33,446 nucleotides of DNA from a virus: positions 1 to 33,446 of IMG/VR virus record IMGVR_UViG_3300006802_000058; one strand, given 5' to 3'. A program made the position numbers and the translations under genes. The notes beneath the pieces were generated by a model. That model made no database searches and was not told the origin of the DNA. It worked only from the letters and a program-made list of their open reading frames with translations. Each line of letters starts with the position of its first letter. Within the stretch, counting starts at the first letter, position 1. Shown in pieces: positions 1 through 8,143 of the stretch.

Positions 1-65
1 GGGATCAGCCGACACCTAGTCAGATTTCTAAGAACAGACACGAACGCCGAATCGGGAAACGATAA
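1..65 (+). CDS. Tail assembly chaperone extension, C-terminal fragment
   Basis: This is the last 21 codons of the gene that is complete at 33080-33388, duplicated by the contig overlap. Reading from base 3, the frame gives a basic tail ending in RHERRIGKR and a TAA at 63-65 that overlaps the tape-measure ATG by one base. It is not a separate gene; see the complete copy for the annotation. Confidence 0.9.
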   Translation, partial: DQPTPSQISKNRHERRIGKR

Positions 66-123
66 TGGCAGTTTTTAAGAATGAGTTGCAACTGGACACA
101 AGCAGCTTTTCTTCATCGTTGAA
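1..123. repeat. Terminal direct repeat, left copy (circular contig overlap)
   Basis: These 123 bases are identical to 33324-33446 at the other end of the window. The overlap cuts through two genes, the end of the tail-chaperone extension and the start of the tape measure, and both are completed by joining the ends. This is what a circular or circularly permuted genome gives when assembled. It could also be a real short terminal repeat, but a biological terminus inside an uninterrupted tail operon would be odd. Confidence 0.95.
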
Positions 124-3100
124 GAAGGCCGCTAGTGATTCCAAGACCTCCGCAGATCAGATAGCTAAGTCGCTGAATATCGACGCTGTAGTCGATACAG
201 ATGGTGCTAAGCAAAGCCTCAAGAGCCTCGAGAATGTAGCCGAAACAACAGGCAAGAACGCGGCCTCGTCGCTGTCGGATTCTTTCAAGGGCGCGTTTTC
301 TGGTGGTCTTGTCGGAGGTATTGCTGCCCAATTAGGTGGCGTTCTTCAACAGGGACTATCTGATGCCATAGCCGCAGGCTCCAATTTTGAGACTGCCCTG
401 CAGTCCGTCTCAGCTGTCACAGGTGTAACTGGTGACGGCTTGAACGACCTCGGAGAGCGCGCTAAGAACTTGGCCTCTCAATTTGGAGGCAGTGCAACGA
501 CACAACTGGAATCTTTCCAGACTATCCTTTCGAAGTTCGGCCCTGATCTTGCCAAGACTCCCGAAGCTCTTGGTAGTGTTTCAGAGTCTGTAAATTTGCT
601 CGCCAAAGCCGCGGGCCTAGATGCCAAACAGTCCGTAGATGCCCTGTCTAATGCCATGCTACAGTTTGGTGTCGATGCCAGTGATCCAGCACGACTTGCG
701 CAGGAATCTGGACGCTTTATTAACGTCCTCGCTGCATCTGCGAAGGTGGGTGCCGCTGAAGTGCCACAGGTTGCAGAGGCTATCCTGCAGGCAGGTGTCG
801 CTGCTAAGGGTGCGAATCTATCCTTTGAAGAAACAAATGCTGCTATTCAGGCACTCGCCGTGGGTGGTAAGGTAGGATCAGAGGCTGGCATCTCCTTGCG
901 AAACGTCATAGGTCTACTTATTAAGCAGGGTGGGCCTGGTGAGGAGGCACTTAAAAAAGTCGGACTATCTGCACAGGAACTGGGGAAGACACTTACAACA
1001 CAGGGCCTGTCTGCAGCACTTGAAAAACTACAGAGTGGTGTCAATAAGCTAGGAAGTGATGCCGAAAAGGCCGCGTTCAAGGCGACGCTCTTCGGTACTG
1101 AAAACGCCTCGGCAGCTGGTATTCTCCTCAATAGCGTCGATACAATCAAGGAATACACTGCAGGCGTTACGGGAACTTCGGAAGCTCTTACACAGGCTGC
1201 CACAAATAGCGACACCATAGCCGCACGTTTTGATAAGTTCAAGGCTGCCATCGAGGTGGGTCTTATAAATGCGTTCCAGACACTTGCACCTATTGTGAAG
1301 GCTGTATTCGATAACTTCGATGTTATAGGCCCAATCTTACTTACGGCTGCTGCCGCTGTCGGTGCTTATGTGCTTGCTACAAATGCCGCCGCAATAGGTC
1401 AGGGGATAGCCTCGGCAGCTACTGCTGCATGGAATGCAGTTCTTGCGTTGAATCCAATTGGTTTAATTGCTGTTGGTGTTGTCGCAGCTACAGCTGGTAT
1501 CATAGCCCTTGCTGATGCGATGAGCATATCGGCAGAAGAGGCTCGTGATAATGCCGAGGCTGAAAAGAAACTTGTCGAACAACAGATCCAAGGCAACAAA
1601 GAACGGCAGACGACGGTAAAACAGACGAAATCACTTGCTGAGCAGTTCAAGGAATTAGCGAGCAAGACGCAACGGACTGCAGAAGAGGACAAGAAACTTC
1701 AGCAAATACAGGGCAAACTTGATGAGCAATACCCTGAACTTATCGATCAGACCAAGACATTTTCAGAGAACCTCGATGGTGTCCAGAAAATATCTAAACT
1801 GACCACCAACGAACTGAACAAATTAGGTGATGAAGCTATTGGTCTGCAGGAAAAACTAAAAAATGCAAATAGGATTTTGCTTGCTACGCAACGCGATGTT
1901 GCTTTAGAAGATTTCAAAGATGTTTTTGAGGATTTATTAGGAAATGTCGATGAATTCGCTATTGATTTCGCGAACCGTTTATATGGTGTAAAGACTCAAA
2001 AGCAAGCCCAGGAATTACAAAGCGCTTTCGCTGATTATGCCAATCTCAACATTAAAAATCAACGTGACCGACTAGATGGTATTACGAAGTTTAACGCGGC
2101 ACTTCAGGCACAACTGAAGGCCTTGGGTAAAATCGAGGAAACACAAACTGCGATCAACAACCCACCACCAGTGAAGCCACCACCTGTTGTGCCACCACCC
2201 GATGGTAAAGAAACCTCACAATACAAAGCAGCCAAGAAAGCACTTGATGCCTACATCGACAGCCAGAAGACAGCACGCAAAGAGTTTGAGCTAACGCTGG
2301 CACGACGTGAGGCAGCTGGTGAGGCTGTTAATATCAAGTTTGAACTTGAAAAGTTCGACATCGGGCAGCTACAGGATCGCATAGCAAAAGCTCAGGATTT
2401 GCTTAGAATTGAACTTGGCAAAGATGGGCTTCCTATTGATACAAAACTTCGGCTGTTGAAGGATGAGTCAAAACAGGCGATTCTCGATGACTTTAGAGAT
2501 CTTCAAATTGACGCCGAACTCAAGGGCCTAAAACTCAAGGGCCCTGCACAGGTTGAGATTAGTGAGGTCAATCTTGTACGCAAGGGGCCTGTTGATCTTA
2601 CCAAGGCTCTCGGCCGTCAGGCTGCCCTGCTGCAGCTTACAGCGCAAGAGTTAGCGATCAAACCCACACTAGATGAGACAGCGTTCAAAACATTTGGTGA
2701 GAATGCTACTCAAGCCATCACCAAAATCGATTGGAATAAAGTCTTCTCACGTCCTGCCAAGGCCAGTGAGGAAGCAACGAAGAAAATCGTCGACAGTATA
2801 TCTGAAGGGACGCTATCATACCAAGATGGCGTAGATAAATTGTCGGAGTCTATCGAGAAGGTCCCGACGATTTTTGAAGCTGTGAGGATGCAGCTCAATG
2901 AAACATTTAAGGCCTTGACTCAAGAGACTACAAACGCACTCGGAACAGCAGCAGCGGGGGCAAAATCTTTCGGCGATGTATACGACGAGCTTGCAAATGT
3001 CGCAGGTGCTGCATTTGCACAGCTAATAACAGAACAGAGTGAATTTGGCAAGTCGTTTCTGTTAATTGCACTCGATACTTTGGACGCACTCGTGCCTATC

Positions 3101-3589
3101 TTAGTGGCTCAAATTACTGGTTTCTCGCTCGCATCTGCTGAGTCGGTAGCTTCTGCTGGAACGCTTGGTCTTATCAAGGCCGCAGCACTCACAGCATTAC
3201 TCAAGGCCATCGTCGCTGCAGCACGTGCAGGCGTTCAGGGCTTCTCTGAAGGTGGTTATACTGGCAACGGTGGCAAGTACCAACCTGCAGGTGTCGTTCA
3301 CAAGGGTGAGTTCGTCATCAACAAGGAAAACACCAGCAAGTTCAGAGGCATCCTTGAACAGATGAATCAAGGCAAGCTGCCACTGACGATGAACGCAAGC
3401 ATAGCCAACCCAGAGATTCAGAGTGAGATGTACGGCATGAGGCAGGAACTGGCTGCAATACGTCAGCGCCTCGACAGGATGCCGGACGGAATTCAGGGAC
3501 GCATGAACGTCGGTCTCGACGTAGGTCTTGATACCTATCTTTTCAGACGTGATAACTACAGGGCCGCAGTCGCCGGCCTGAGAGGATAA
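65..3589 (+). CDS. Tail tape measure protein
   Basis: This 1174-aa protein sets tail length and is expected to leave the tail tube during DNA injection. It has an alanine/serine-rich helical N-terminal half, hydrophobic stretches around residues 415-475 that could insert into membrane, a charged coiled-coil-like middle, a proline-rich linker near residues 700-715 (PPPVKPPPVVPPP), and a C-terminus with the GGYTGNGG...GEFVINKE signature common in TP901-type tape measures. At roughly 1.5 angstrom per residue the tail would be about 175 nm. It is the longest ORF and lies directly downstream of the two-part chaperone, the classic position. The ATG shares a base with the upstream stop (TAATG), implying coupled translation. 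Family assignment is very secure. Confidence 0.96.
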   Translation: MAVFKNELQLDTSSFSSSLKKAASDSKTSADQIAKSLNIDAVVDTDGAKQSLKSLENVAETTGKNAASSLSDSFKGAFSGGLVGGIAAQLGGVLQQGLSDAIAAGSNFETALQSVSAVTGVTGDGLNDLGERAKNLASQFGGSATTQLESFQTILSKFGPDLAKTPEALGSVSESVNLLAKAAGLDAKQSVDALSNAMLQFGVDASDPARLAQESGRFINVLAASAKVGAAEVPQVAEAILQAGVAAKGANLSFEETNAAIQALAVGGKVGSEAGISLRNVIGLLIKQGGPGEEALKKVGLSAQELGKTLTTQGLSAALEKLQSGVNKLGSDAEKAAFKATLFGTENASAAGILLNSVDTIKEYTAGVTGTSEALTQAATNSDTIAARFDKFKAAIEVGLINAFQTLAPIVKAVFDNFDVIGPILLTAAAAVGAYVLATNAAAIGQGIASAATAAWNAVLALNPIGLIAVGVVAATAGIIALADAMSISAEEARDNAEAEKKLVEQQIQGNKERQTTVKQTKSLAEQFKELASKTQRTAEEDKKLQQIQGKLDEQYPELIDQTKTFSENLDGVQKISKLTTNELNKLGDEAIGLQEKLKNANRILLATQRDVALEDFKDVFEDLLGNVDEFAIDFANRLYGVKTQKQAQELQSAFADYANLNIKNQRDRLDGITKFNAALQAQLKALGKIEETQTAINNPPPVKPPPVVPPPDGKETSQYKAAKKALDAYIDSQKTARKEFELTLARREAAGEAVNIKFELEKFDIGQLQDRIAKAQDLLRIELGKDGLPIDTKLRLLKDESKQAILDDFRDLQIDAELKGLKLKGPAQVEISEVNLVRKGPVDLTKALGRQAALLQLTAQELAIKPTLDETAFKTFGENATQAITKIDWNKVFSRPAKASEEATKKIVDSISEGTLSYQDGVDKLSESIEKVPTIFEAVRMQLNETFKALTQETTNALGTAAAGAKSFGDVYDELANVAGAAFAQLITEQSEFGKSFLLIALDTLDALVPILVAQITGFSLASAESVASAGTLGLIKAAALTALLKAIVAAARAGVQGFSEGGYTGNGGKYQPAGVVHKGEFVINKENTSKFRGILEQMNQGKLPLTMNASIANPEIQSEMYGMRQELAAIRQRLDRMPDGIQGRMNVGLDVGLDTYLFRRDNYRAAVAGLRG

Positions 3590-3590
3590 C

Positions 3591-4103
3591 ATGGCAGGCA
3601 ATAGTTCATGGCAAATGCATTTATATGCTGCTAATGCAGATACGTCATCGACAGCTTACGACACGGTGGCAGCATCTTCGCTGACGTCGTTGTCGGGGTA
3701 TAGTGCTATCACTTCGACCTTCCCAGGTGGCTCGTGTCCTATCCTTGCACCCTACGAAGATGCCGAGTTTGAGACGTCACAACTCGTGGACATCGGTGGC
3801 GGCTCGATAGGGACAGCATTGCGGAGGACGATATGGACAGTCGAGTGCTGGCCGTTCGTATTCGATGCGTCATCAACTGACGTAGATCTTGACGACTACT
3901 TCGCAATCAGCGACGGTATTCACAACAAGAAATATCTCTGGGTAAAATTTACAGCAGGATCAAGGACAAGCCCGACAACATCAGGCCATGTCTACCCTGT
4001 GTATTTAGATAGTTTCGAGTCGCAACTACGCAAGGAGTACGGCACACGCGGCCTGACGTTGACACTTAAGCACCGATTCCGTCAAGCATCGAGTCTGATA
4101 TAA
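3591..4103 (+). CDS. Distal tail / minor tail protein
   Basis: This 170-aa protein follows the tape measure after one base and starts behind a GAGAGGATAAC ribosome site. It is rich in beta-prone residues (runs of Ser, Thr, Val, Gly), has a WTVECWPFVF segment near residue 82, and ends in a short basic tail. It has no signal peptide or membrane segment. Position immediately after the tape measure is where siphoviruses place the distal tail protein that joins the tube to the tip. I recognise the position and overall look rather than a specific motif, so the exact role is inferred. Its stop overlaps the next start (TAATG). Confidence 0.6.
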   Translation: MAGNSSWQMHLYAANADTSSTAYDTVAASSLTSLSGYSAITSTFPGGSCPILAPYEDAEFETSQLVDIGGGSIGTALRRTIWTVECWPFVFDASSTDVDLDDYFAISDGIHNKKYLWVKFTAGSRTSPTTSGHVYPVYLDSFESQLRKEYGTRGLTLTLKHRFRQASSLI

Positions 4104-5863
4104 TGCCACATTACAGAATACAGCGTACACTCCCGAACGGCTGGAACATACGCCTCGAAATGCTGCCCTACGACACCAACCTCGGTGGCACTGTCACCAC
4201 ACTCGGTGATGTGTGCCTGCTGGAGCTTGGCGATCAGGTTGCGGAGTTTGACGGCCTTCCCTACGGCATGGTCAAACCGCAGACACTGCAGTTCAAACTG
4301 GCTTGGGATATGCTCCCCAGTGCAGTTCAGTACTACATAGAAACCTCCGTCGACGGGGATAAGTGCAATCTGTGGATGTTATTCTCAGATCGTGGCACTG
4401 GTGGCGCTACCTACTCTCTCGAGTTCACAGGCGTCGAGGATAACGTCGAAGCTGTAAACCTTGAGCCACTCGATGACGGAACCTATGCCTACAATGTCCA
4501 GCTTGTCGACATGCTGTTCCATGCAATGAAGACAAAGACAGGCTACTCTATATTCAACGGCAAGGAAGGCCTGACCAAACAGCCTAGCAGCAACGTGTTT
4601 CAAGTGCGCATGAAGAACGACCCTGCAAGGCAGCAGTTCCAGACTGCCATAGCAGACACTCGTGCAGACAGCTTCAGCGATATAGTCGGCCATATCAGAA
4701 CAGGCATGGCCACCCACATCAAGACAAACTACGCACGGACAGCATCAGCAGCCACTGACATCTTCGACTGGTCGCAGGTTGTCGACGATTTCCTGACGAC
4801 AGCCCTAGAGCTTTACAAGATCAGCAACCTGAATATCACCCCTCGCCAGATAGGCACTGCCGTAACATCGACGACAGCGTATCTTCTGACCAATGCCTAC
4901 GAGCCAAAGTATAACGGCAAGACAATAGGTGGCATCTACTCTATGGGTGACAACTTCGGATGGGGTCGTAAGGATGTCACCGTATACGACATCATGCGAG
5001 ACATCTGTGAGGCCTTCGGTATAAAGGCCAGCTACGAGTTTACCTTCCGCACGACATCCGGTGTCGACAGGATCACAGCTACGTGGTTTCCGAAGCGCAT
5101 CTGCGGCAGCCGTGACGATACGACGAACACCACAGACACGGCAGATGTGACGCTGTCGATTGAGAATGCGCTCGCGCTGCCGTCCATAGTCAAGCGTGGC
5201 GATAATATAGGCAAGGCTGAAGTTCGTTATGAGACCACAAACCAAGACGATCTCACAGAAGTTGTAAGGCTCAAGAAAGGTGCTCGTTCTTCACGGTCTA
5301 TGAACATTGAGCCTATCGTTCACAACGTGCCTGTAGTGCTGATGAAGGACTACCATAAGAACAGCGGACGCAGTGACGTGCTCAAGCAGACGAATCACAT
5401 CATGTATGTCGATACAACGAACGACCTTATCAAGGTGCACGAAACTACGAAGTATTACTACGGACCCAAGGCTAACCAATGGATAAAGGTATCTTCGACG
5501 GCATCAGAGGAGCCTGCAGCCTTCAAAGCAGACTTCTCAAATGAGCCGTTGTTTCAGGTACAGATGGCAGCCATGCAGACACAGACAAGCATGACGGCAG
5601 CCTTGTGCCTGCTGCACCTGCACGTATTCGCTGACGACAACAACGCCACTGCCGAGATGGAGTGGAACTATACAGCTTCGCAGTACGTCAGACCGCAGGG
5701 CCTTGCCGGTAGGCATAACCTTACGGATAACGTAGCTAATACCTTCACGGCCTTGAACTGGTCACAGGCACTGCCCACGTCTATAACGATGAACTGGTTT
5801 GAGGGCACGACGAAAGTCAAATACTACCTGCTCGCACAAACAACACAGAACGAGGTGAGCTGA
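4103..5863 (+). CDS. Tail tip / minor tail structural protein
   Basis: This 586-aa protein opens with an RIQRTLPNGWNIRLEMLPYD segment and is beta-rich with mixed alpha/beta throughout, as expected for a tail hub or tip component. No catalytic motif, transmembrane segment or signal peptide is visible. It sits second after the tape measure and is coupled at both ends (TAATG at 4103, ATG at 5863 overlapping its TGA). In siphoviruses this slot usually holds the tail-associated hub (Tal-like) protein, sometimes with a protease or lysozyme domain, but I see no such active site. Calling it the tip hub is inference from gene order. Confidence 0.55.
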   Translation: MPHYRIQRTLPNGWNIRLEMLPYDTNLGGTVTTLGDVCLLELGDQVAEFDGLPYGMVKPQTLQFKLAWDMLPSAVQYYIETSVDGDKCNLWMLFSDRGTGGATYSLEFTGVEDNVEAVNLEPLDDGTYAYNVQLVDMLFHAMKTKTGYSIFNGKEGLTKQPSSNVFQVRMKNDPARQQFQTAIADTRADSFSDIVGHIRTGMATHIKTNYARTASAATDIFDWSQVVDDFLTTALELYKISNLNITPRQIGTAVTSTTAYLLTNAYEPKYNGKTIGGIYSMGDNFGWGRKDVTVYDIMRDICEAFGIKASYEFTFRTTSGVDRITATWFPKRICGSRDDTTNTTDTADVTLSIENALALPSIVKRGDNIGKAEVRYETTNQDDLTEVVRLKKGARSSRSMNIEPIVHNVPVVLMKDYHKNSGRSDVLKQTNHIMYVDTTNDLIKVHETTKYYYGPKANQWIKVSSTASEEPAAFKADFSNEPLFQVQMAAMQTQTSMTAALCLLHLHVFADDNNATAEMEWNYTASQYVRPQGLAGRHNLTDNVANTFTALNWSQALPTSITMNWFEGTTKVKYYLLAQTTQNEVS

Positions 5864-6669
5864 TGCCTATAAATGACCCAATACAGAACCGTAAGGTAGC
5901 ACCAGGATCGCTGGCGTTCGAGCGCCGCAGGCTGTCACCGTTCGGGCAGGCATACGCTATAGACGACCCTGATGGTGATGTCTACAATTACCAGTACTAC
6001 ATGGACATCAACTATCGTATAACGATCAACAACTTCGTAACGAATCAAACATACTACAGCAACCAAGCCAAGACAACCAAGGCCATAGCAGACAGCGAGC
6101 ACAGATCGAAGCACTACGTCGGTGATTATAAACGCACGTTCTTGTGGGAAATGAAAAGCTCCATAGACTACACTATGGACACTTTTAATACTATCCCTTA
6201 CGATACAGAAATACTCAAGGCGATGGGTACGATGGCCACCGGCTCGTATGGTAACAGTCCTGACTGGAGGTATGTGTGCCCGACCGACGGAGAAGGTACG
6301 TGGTGGGTCTATGCTTACCATGCGATCAGGTTTTCACAGCAGAAGCAAGTCATCGAAACACGGCTCGCTGTGTTCATAAACGGTACGCAATACAAGACCA
6401 TCGACATGGTCGACAACAATATGATGGGCGAGAACCACATAAGAGACTGTAGGCTGCAGGGTGGTATTCACGTACCGCTGGTGGCTGGCGATGTCCTGCA
6501 GATCAAGTTCAAGCCAGTACAGGGACAAGCACCGGACACAGGGACGTCGCTGTTCCCTACGTCGCTCTATAGTTACATCTCAGCGCATCGTGAGAACTGC
6601 TATGAGAACGTCAGCCTGAACTCACCAGATAACGGAAATAACTATTCTTTTGACCATTCAACACCATAA
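5863..6669 (+). CDS. Tail tip protein with C1q-like jelly-roll C-terminus (receptor-binding candidate)
   Basis: This 268-aa protein has a tyrosine/asparagine-rich N-terminal half (YNYQYYMDINYRITINNF). Its C-terminal third has the alternation typical of C1q/TNF-like jelly rolls in phage fibres: a strand with AVFINGTQYKTI, then GGIHVPLVAGDVLQIKF, then a final SLYSYISAHRE strand. Such domains usually trimerise and bind surface carbohydrate. Its place at the end of the tail module fits a peripheral tip or receptor-binding role. The match is by pattern only; it could be a purely structural tip protein. The ATG overlaps the upstream stop by one base. Confidence 0.5.
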   Translation: MPINDPIQNRKVAPGSLAFERRRLSPFGQAYAIDDPDGDVYNYQYYMDINYRITINNFVTNQTYYSNQAKTTKAIADSEHRSKHYVGDYKRTFLWEMKSSIDYTMDTFNTIPYDTEILKAMGTMATGSYGNSPDWRYVCPTDGEGTWWVYAYHAIRFSQQKQVIETRLAVFINGTQYKTIDMVDNNMMGENHIRDCRLQGGIHVPLVAGDVLQIKFKPVQGQAPDTGTSLFPTSLYSYISAHRENCYENVSLNSPDNGNNYSFDHSTP

Positions 6670-6672
6670 TCT

Positions 6673-7212
6673 ATGAGCTGCCTACCTAACACACCGACAG
6701 CGAGTAACGTGCTGTCTTACGACGAATCCACAGATCACGGCTGGTATTCACTCGGAGCACTGATAACGACGGCTTTGAGTCAATACTACCCACTAACGAC
6801 GACGGTGGCCTCGCTATCTGGCCTTGCTCAGACAACAGAGCAGCACTGCATCGTCAAGCAGATAGAGTTCGAGGAGACGGCTGCAACATCTGGCGACGTC
6901 AAAAAGTGCCCTCTCCTGGTGCTGCTGTATAACACGACAGCGCCGACGACACCAACGTCAGGGGCTGTCTACAACGGAGCCAAGACAAACCTTCTGGGCA
7001 TCTTCACGATTGCAGACACCGACTACAAGCGTCTCAGTGACACGGTCTGGATTGCATCGATCAATCCAAACAAGTATGTCCGCACTGGGACGCAGTCATC
7101 GTCCTCGACATTCTACGCTGTGGTGTTGTCTAACTCGGGCACGTCTGTAACCTATGCCGCTACTGCTGCAGGGCGTCTGCGAGTATTTACGGAGGCAGCC
7201 ACGGCACTATGA
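6673..7212 (+). CDS. Virion structural protein, tail module (unknown function)
   Basis: This 179-aa protein is rich in Thr, Ser, Ala and Val, with predicted beta strands and no signal peptide, membrane helix or catalytic motif. It is the last sizeable gene of the tail operon, four bases after the jelly-roll protein, and its TGA overlaps the ATG of a 41-aa ORF. Composition and position suggest a surface-exposed virion protein, perhaps a tail decoration protein. I do not recognise the family. Confidence 0.5.
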   Translation: MSCLPNTPTASNVLSYDESTDHGWYSLGALITTALSQYYPLTTTVASLSGLAQTTEQHCIVKQIEFEETAATSGDVKKCPLLVLLYNTTAPTTPTSGAVYNGAKTNLLGIFTIADTDYKRLSDTVWIASINPNKYVRTGTQSSSSTFYAVVLSNSGTSVTYAATAAGRLRVFTEAATAL

Positions 7213-7334
7213 GAGACCAGATAATAGCGTTCTTGGCTACGATCGAGCGTATGCTGCAGCTTGAAATGCCACCGGTGCGCAGGGCAGAGCTGCTGAACTT
7301 GCAGAGGATTTGGCGAAGCAAGCTAAAAATCTAG
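7209..7334 (+). CDS. Small hypothetical protein, 41 aa
   Basis: An ATGA overlap with the preceding stop opens a 41-codon frame reading MRDQIIAFLATIERMLQLE and ending ...IWRSKLKI before TAG. It is amphipathic, mostly helical and basic at the C-terminus. Translational coupling and the tidy stop just before the intergenic region support expression. It closes the tail operon. Function is unknown, and a chance frame cannot be excluded at this size. Confidence 0.4.
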   Translation: MRDQIIAFLATIERMLQLEMPPVRRAELLNLQRIWRSKLKI

Positions 7335-7395
7335 GTTTGTAAGTACCTGTATTTACTAGACTTAAAAAATAATTTCAAGAATTTGAAAAAAGTTC

Positions 7396-7427
7396 TTGAC
7401 TGGTATAGTATTGCCTCTGTAGTTTTG
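7396..7427 (+). promoter_or_regulatory. Candidate early promoter
   Basis: This is the one clear gap between the tail operon and the early genes, and it is AT-rich. TTGACT lies at 7396-7401. At 7420-7427 the sequence TAGTTTTG fits the Bacteroidota -7 element TAnnTTTG, with 21 bases between TTG and TA, inside the 17-23 range described for Flavobacterium. Read as a sigma-70 promoter, the -35 is good (5 of 6) but the -10 at proper spacing is poor. Confidence 0.4.
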
Positions 7428-7438
7428 CACTATAAATT

Positions 7439-7469
7439 ACAACCACAAACAACCACACGGGAGACGGAG
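7439..7469 (+). promoter_or_regulatory. ACAACCACA leader with ribosome site, copy 1
   Basis: Two ACAACCACA motifs at 7439-7447 and 7449-7457 run into ACACGG at 7455-7460 and GGAG at 7466-7469, just before the ATG at 7470. Near-identical leaders precede the genes starting at 7821 and 8858. The A/C-rich composition suggests an unstructured 5' leader that may promote ribosome loading, or a binding site for a regulator. Confidence 0.55.
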
Positions 7470-7676
7470 ATGATGACTGTCGATAAGAACGCAAAGACAC
7501 AGTATACGATTGCAAACGCATCAGGAACGAAGGCCGTGAATATCAGCAAATGCGGTACGAGCCGCGTGCGTGCTGCCTATGTTCAAATTTACAAGGGAGA
7601 AGAACAGGTACTCATGTTTAGAGCATTTGCAACTTTCAAACTGGCCGAACGTTGGGCCGCTAAAGTTCTAGCGTAA
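7470..7676 (+). CDS. Small early hypothetical protein, 68 aa
   Basis: First gene of the early region, preceded by the candidate promoter and the ACAACCACA leader. It starts at one of two adjacent ATGs (7470 or 7473) behind GGGAGACGGAG. The frame is open upstream to 7383 from a TTG, but that part has no ribosome site. The protein is small and basic, with a C-terminal helix AFATFKLAERWAAKVLA and no cysteine pair or membrane segment. As a highly expressed first early gene it could act on the host, but nothing in the sequence shows a function. Confidence 0.6.
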   Translation: MMTVDKNAKTQYTIANASGTKAVNISKCGTSRVRAAYVQIYKGEEQVLMFRAFATFKLAERWAAKVLA

Positions 7677-7717
7677 AAAATAAGGGGTGCAGCATCCTAC
7701 ACTGCAAACCACACACA

Positions 7718-7777
7718 GCCGGTCGGCGCCTCCTGCGCAAGCTCCATAGGACCCCAATCATCCCTTTGCCGACCGGC
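7718..7777 (+). ncRNA. Stable long-loop hairpin between early genes (candidate regulatory RNA or terminator)
   Basis: GCCGGTCGGC at 7718-7727 pairs perfectly with GCCGACCGGC at 7768-7777 (10 bp, GC-rich) around a 40-nt loop. The loop contains CCTCC at 7729-7733, complementary to the GGAGG ribosome site at 7812-7816 of the next gene. A GTTATTT stretch follows the stem, so it may be a weak terminator. A shorter inverted repeat, TGCAG/CTGCA at 7688-7692 and 7702-7706, lies just upstream. No reading frame fills this 144-base gap. Confidence 0.45.
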
Positions 7778-7789
7778 CGTGTTATTTAA

Positions 7790-7816
7790 ACAACCACAAC
7801 CACATTCACACGGAGG
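7790..7816 (+). promoter_or_regulatory. ACAACCACA leader with ribosome site, copy 2
   Basis: Two overlapping ACAACCACA motifs (7790-7798, 7796-7804) are followed by ACACGGAGG at 7808-7816 and the ATG at 7821. Layout matches the leaders at 7439 and 8831. Confidence 0.55.
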
Positions 7817-7820
7817 ACAC

Positions 7821-7973
7821 ATGTCCACAGAACGCACGACATACGGTGCTTACGCCATCGTCGACGGCAAGCGCGTCGAGATCAAGGACGCGAAAACATA
7901 CCCAGAAGCGCTGAAGCTACTGCAGGTCAAGATCGACGCAATCAAGGCAGCCAAGAACGGAGGCAAGCGATGA
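7821..7973 (+). CDS. Small early hypothetical protein, 50 aa
   Basis: The ATG at 7821 has a strong ACGGAGG ribosome site with good spacing, so the longer frame from 7779 is not needed. The product begins MSTERTTYGAYAIVDGKRVE, then has a helical, lysine-rich end (LLQVKIDAIKAAKNGGKR). The first half reads like a short beta hairpin. Its stop overlaps the next ATG (ATGA), so the two are coupled. Function unknown. Confidence 0.6.
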   Translation: MSTERTTYGAYAIVDGKRVEIKDAKTYPEALKLLQVKIDAIKAAKNGGKR

Positions 7974-8143
7974 CGAAGTCCTGCGAAAACTGCAAACATT
8001 ACACCTGCTTTGAAGGTGACGACTACCATCAGGGCATTTACCAGGCCGTATTCCGTAACGGCTGTGAAATACATGAGGAAGCACGATACCGTTACTGGGA
8101 AGACAAGTGCGATCAATGGGAGGGCCAAGACGATGCAGAATAA
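7970..8143 (+). CDS. Small cysteine-rich, probably zinc-binding protein, 57 aa
   Basis: A frame from the ATG at 7970 (overlapping the previous TGA) to TAA at 8143 encodes 57 aa with cysteines at residues 5, 8, 13, 32 and 47: a CENCKHYTC start, an NGCE in the middle and a DKCDQW near the end. This CxxC...C...C spacing is typical of small zinc-stabilised phage proteins. It is acidic overall. Its end overlaps the glycosyltransferase start by 11 bases. Binding of zinc is inferred from the cysteines; the role is unknown. Confidence 0.65.
   Translation: MTKSCENCKHYTCFEGDDYHQGIYQAVFRNGCEIHEEARYRYWEDKCDQWEGQDDAE

Noticed and set aside
847-1251. Antisense ORF of 134 aa inside the tape measure
   Set aside because: Serine- and alanine-rich shadow of a strongly coding + strand frame, with no ribosome site; all real genes are on the + strand.
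2158-2200. Proline-rich repeat in the tape measure as a possible collagen-like or slippage element
   Set aside because: It is a short PPPVKPPPVVPPP linker typical of flexible hinges in tape measures; not unusual.
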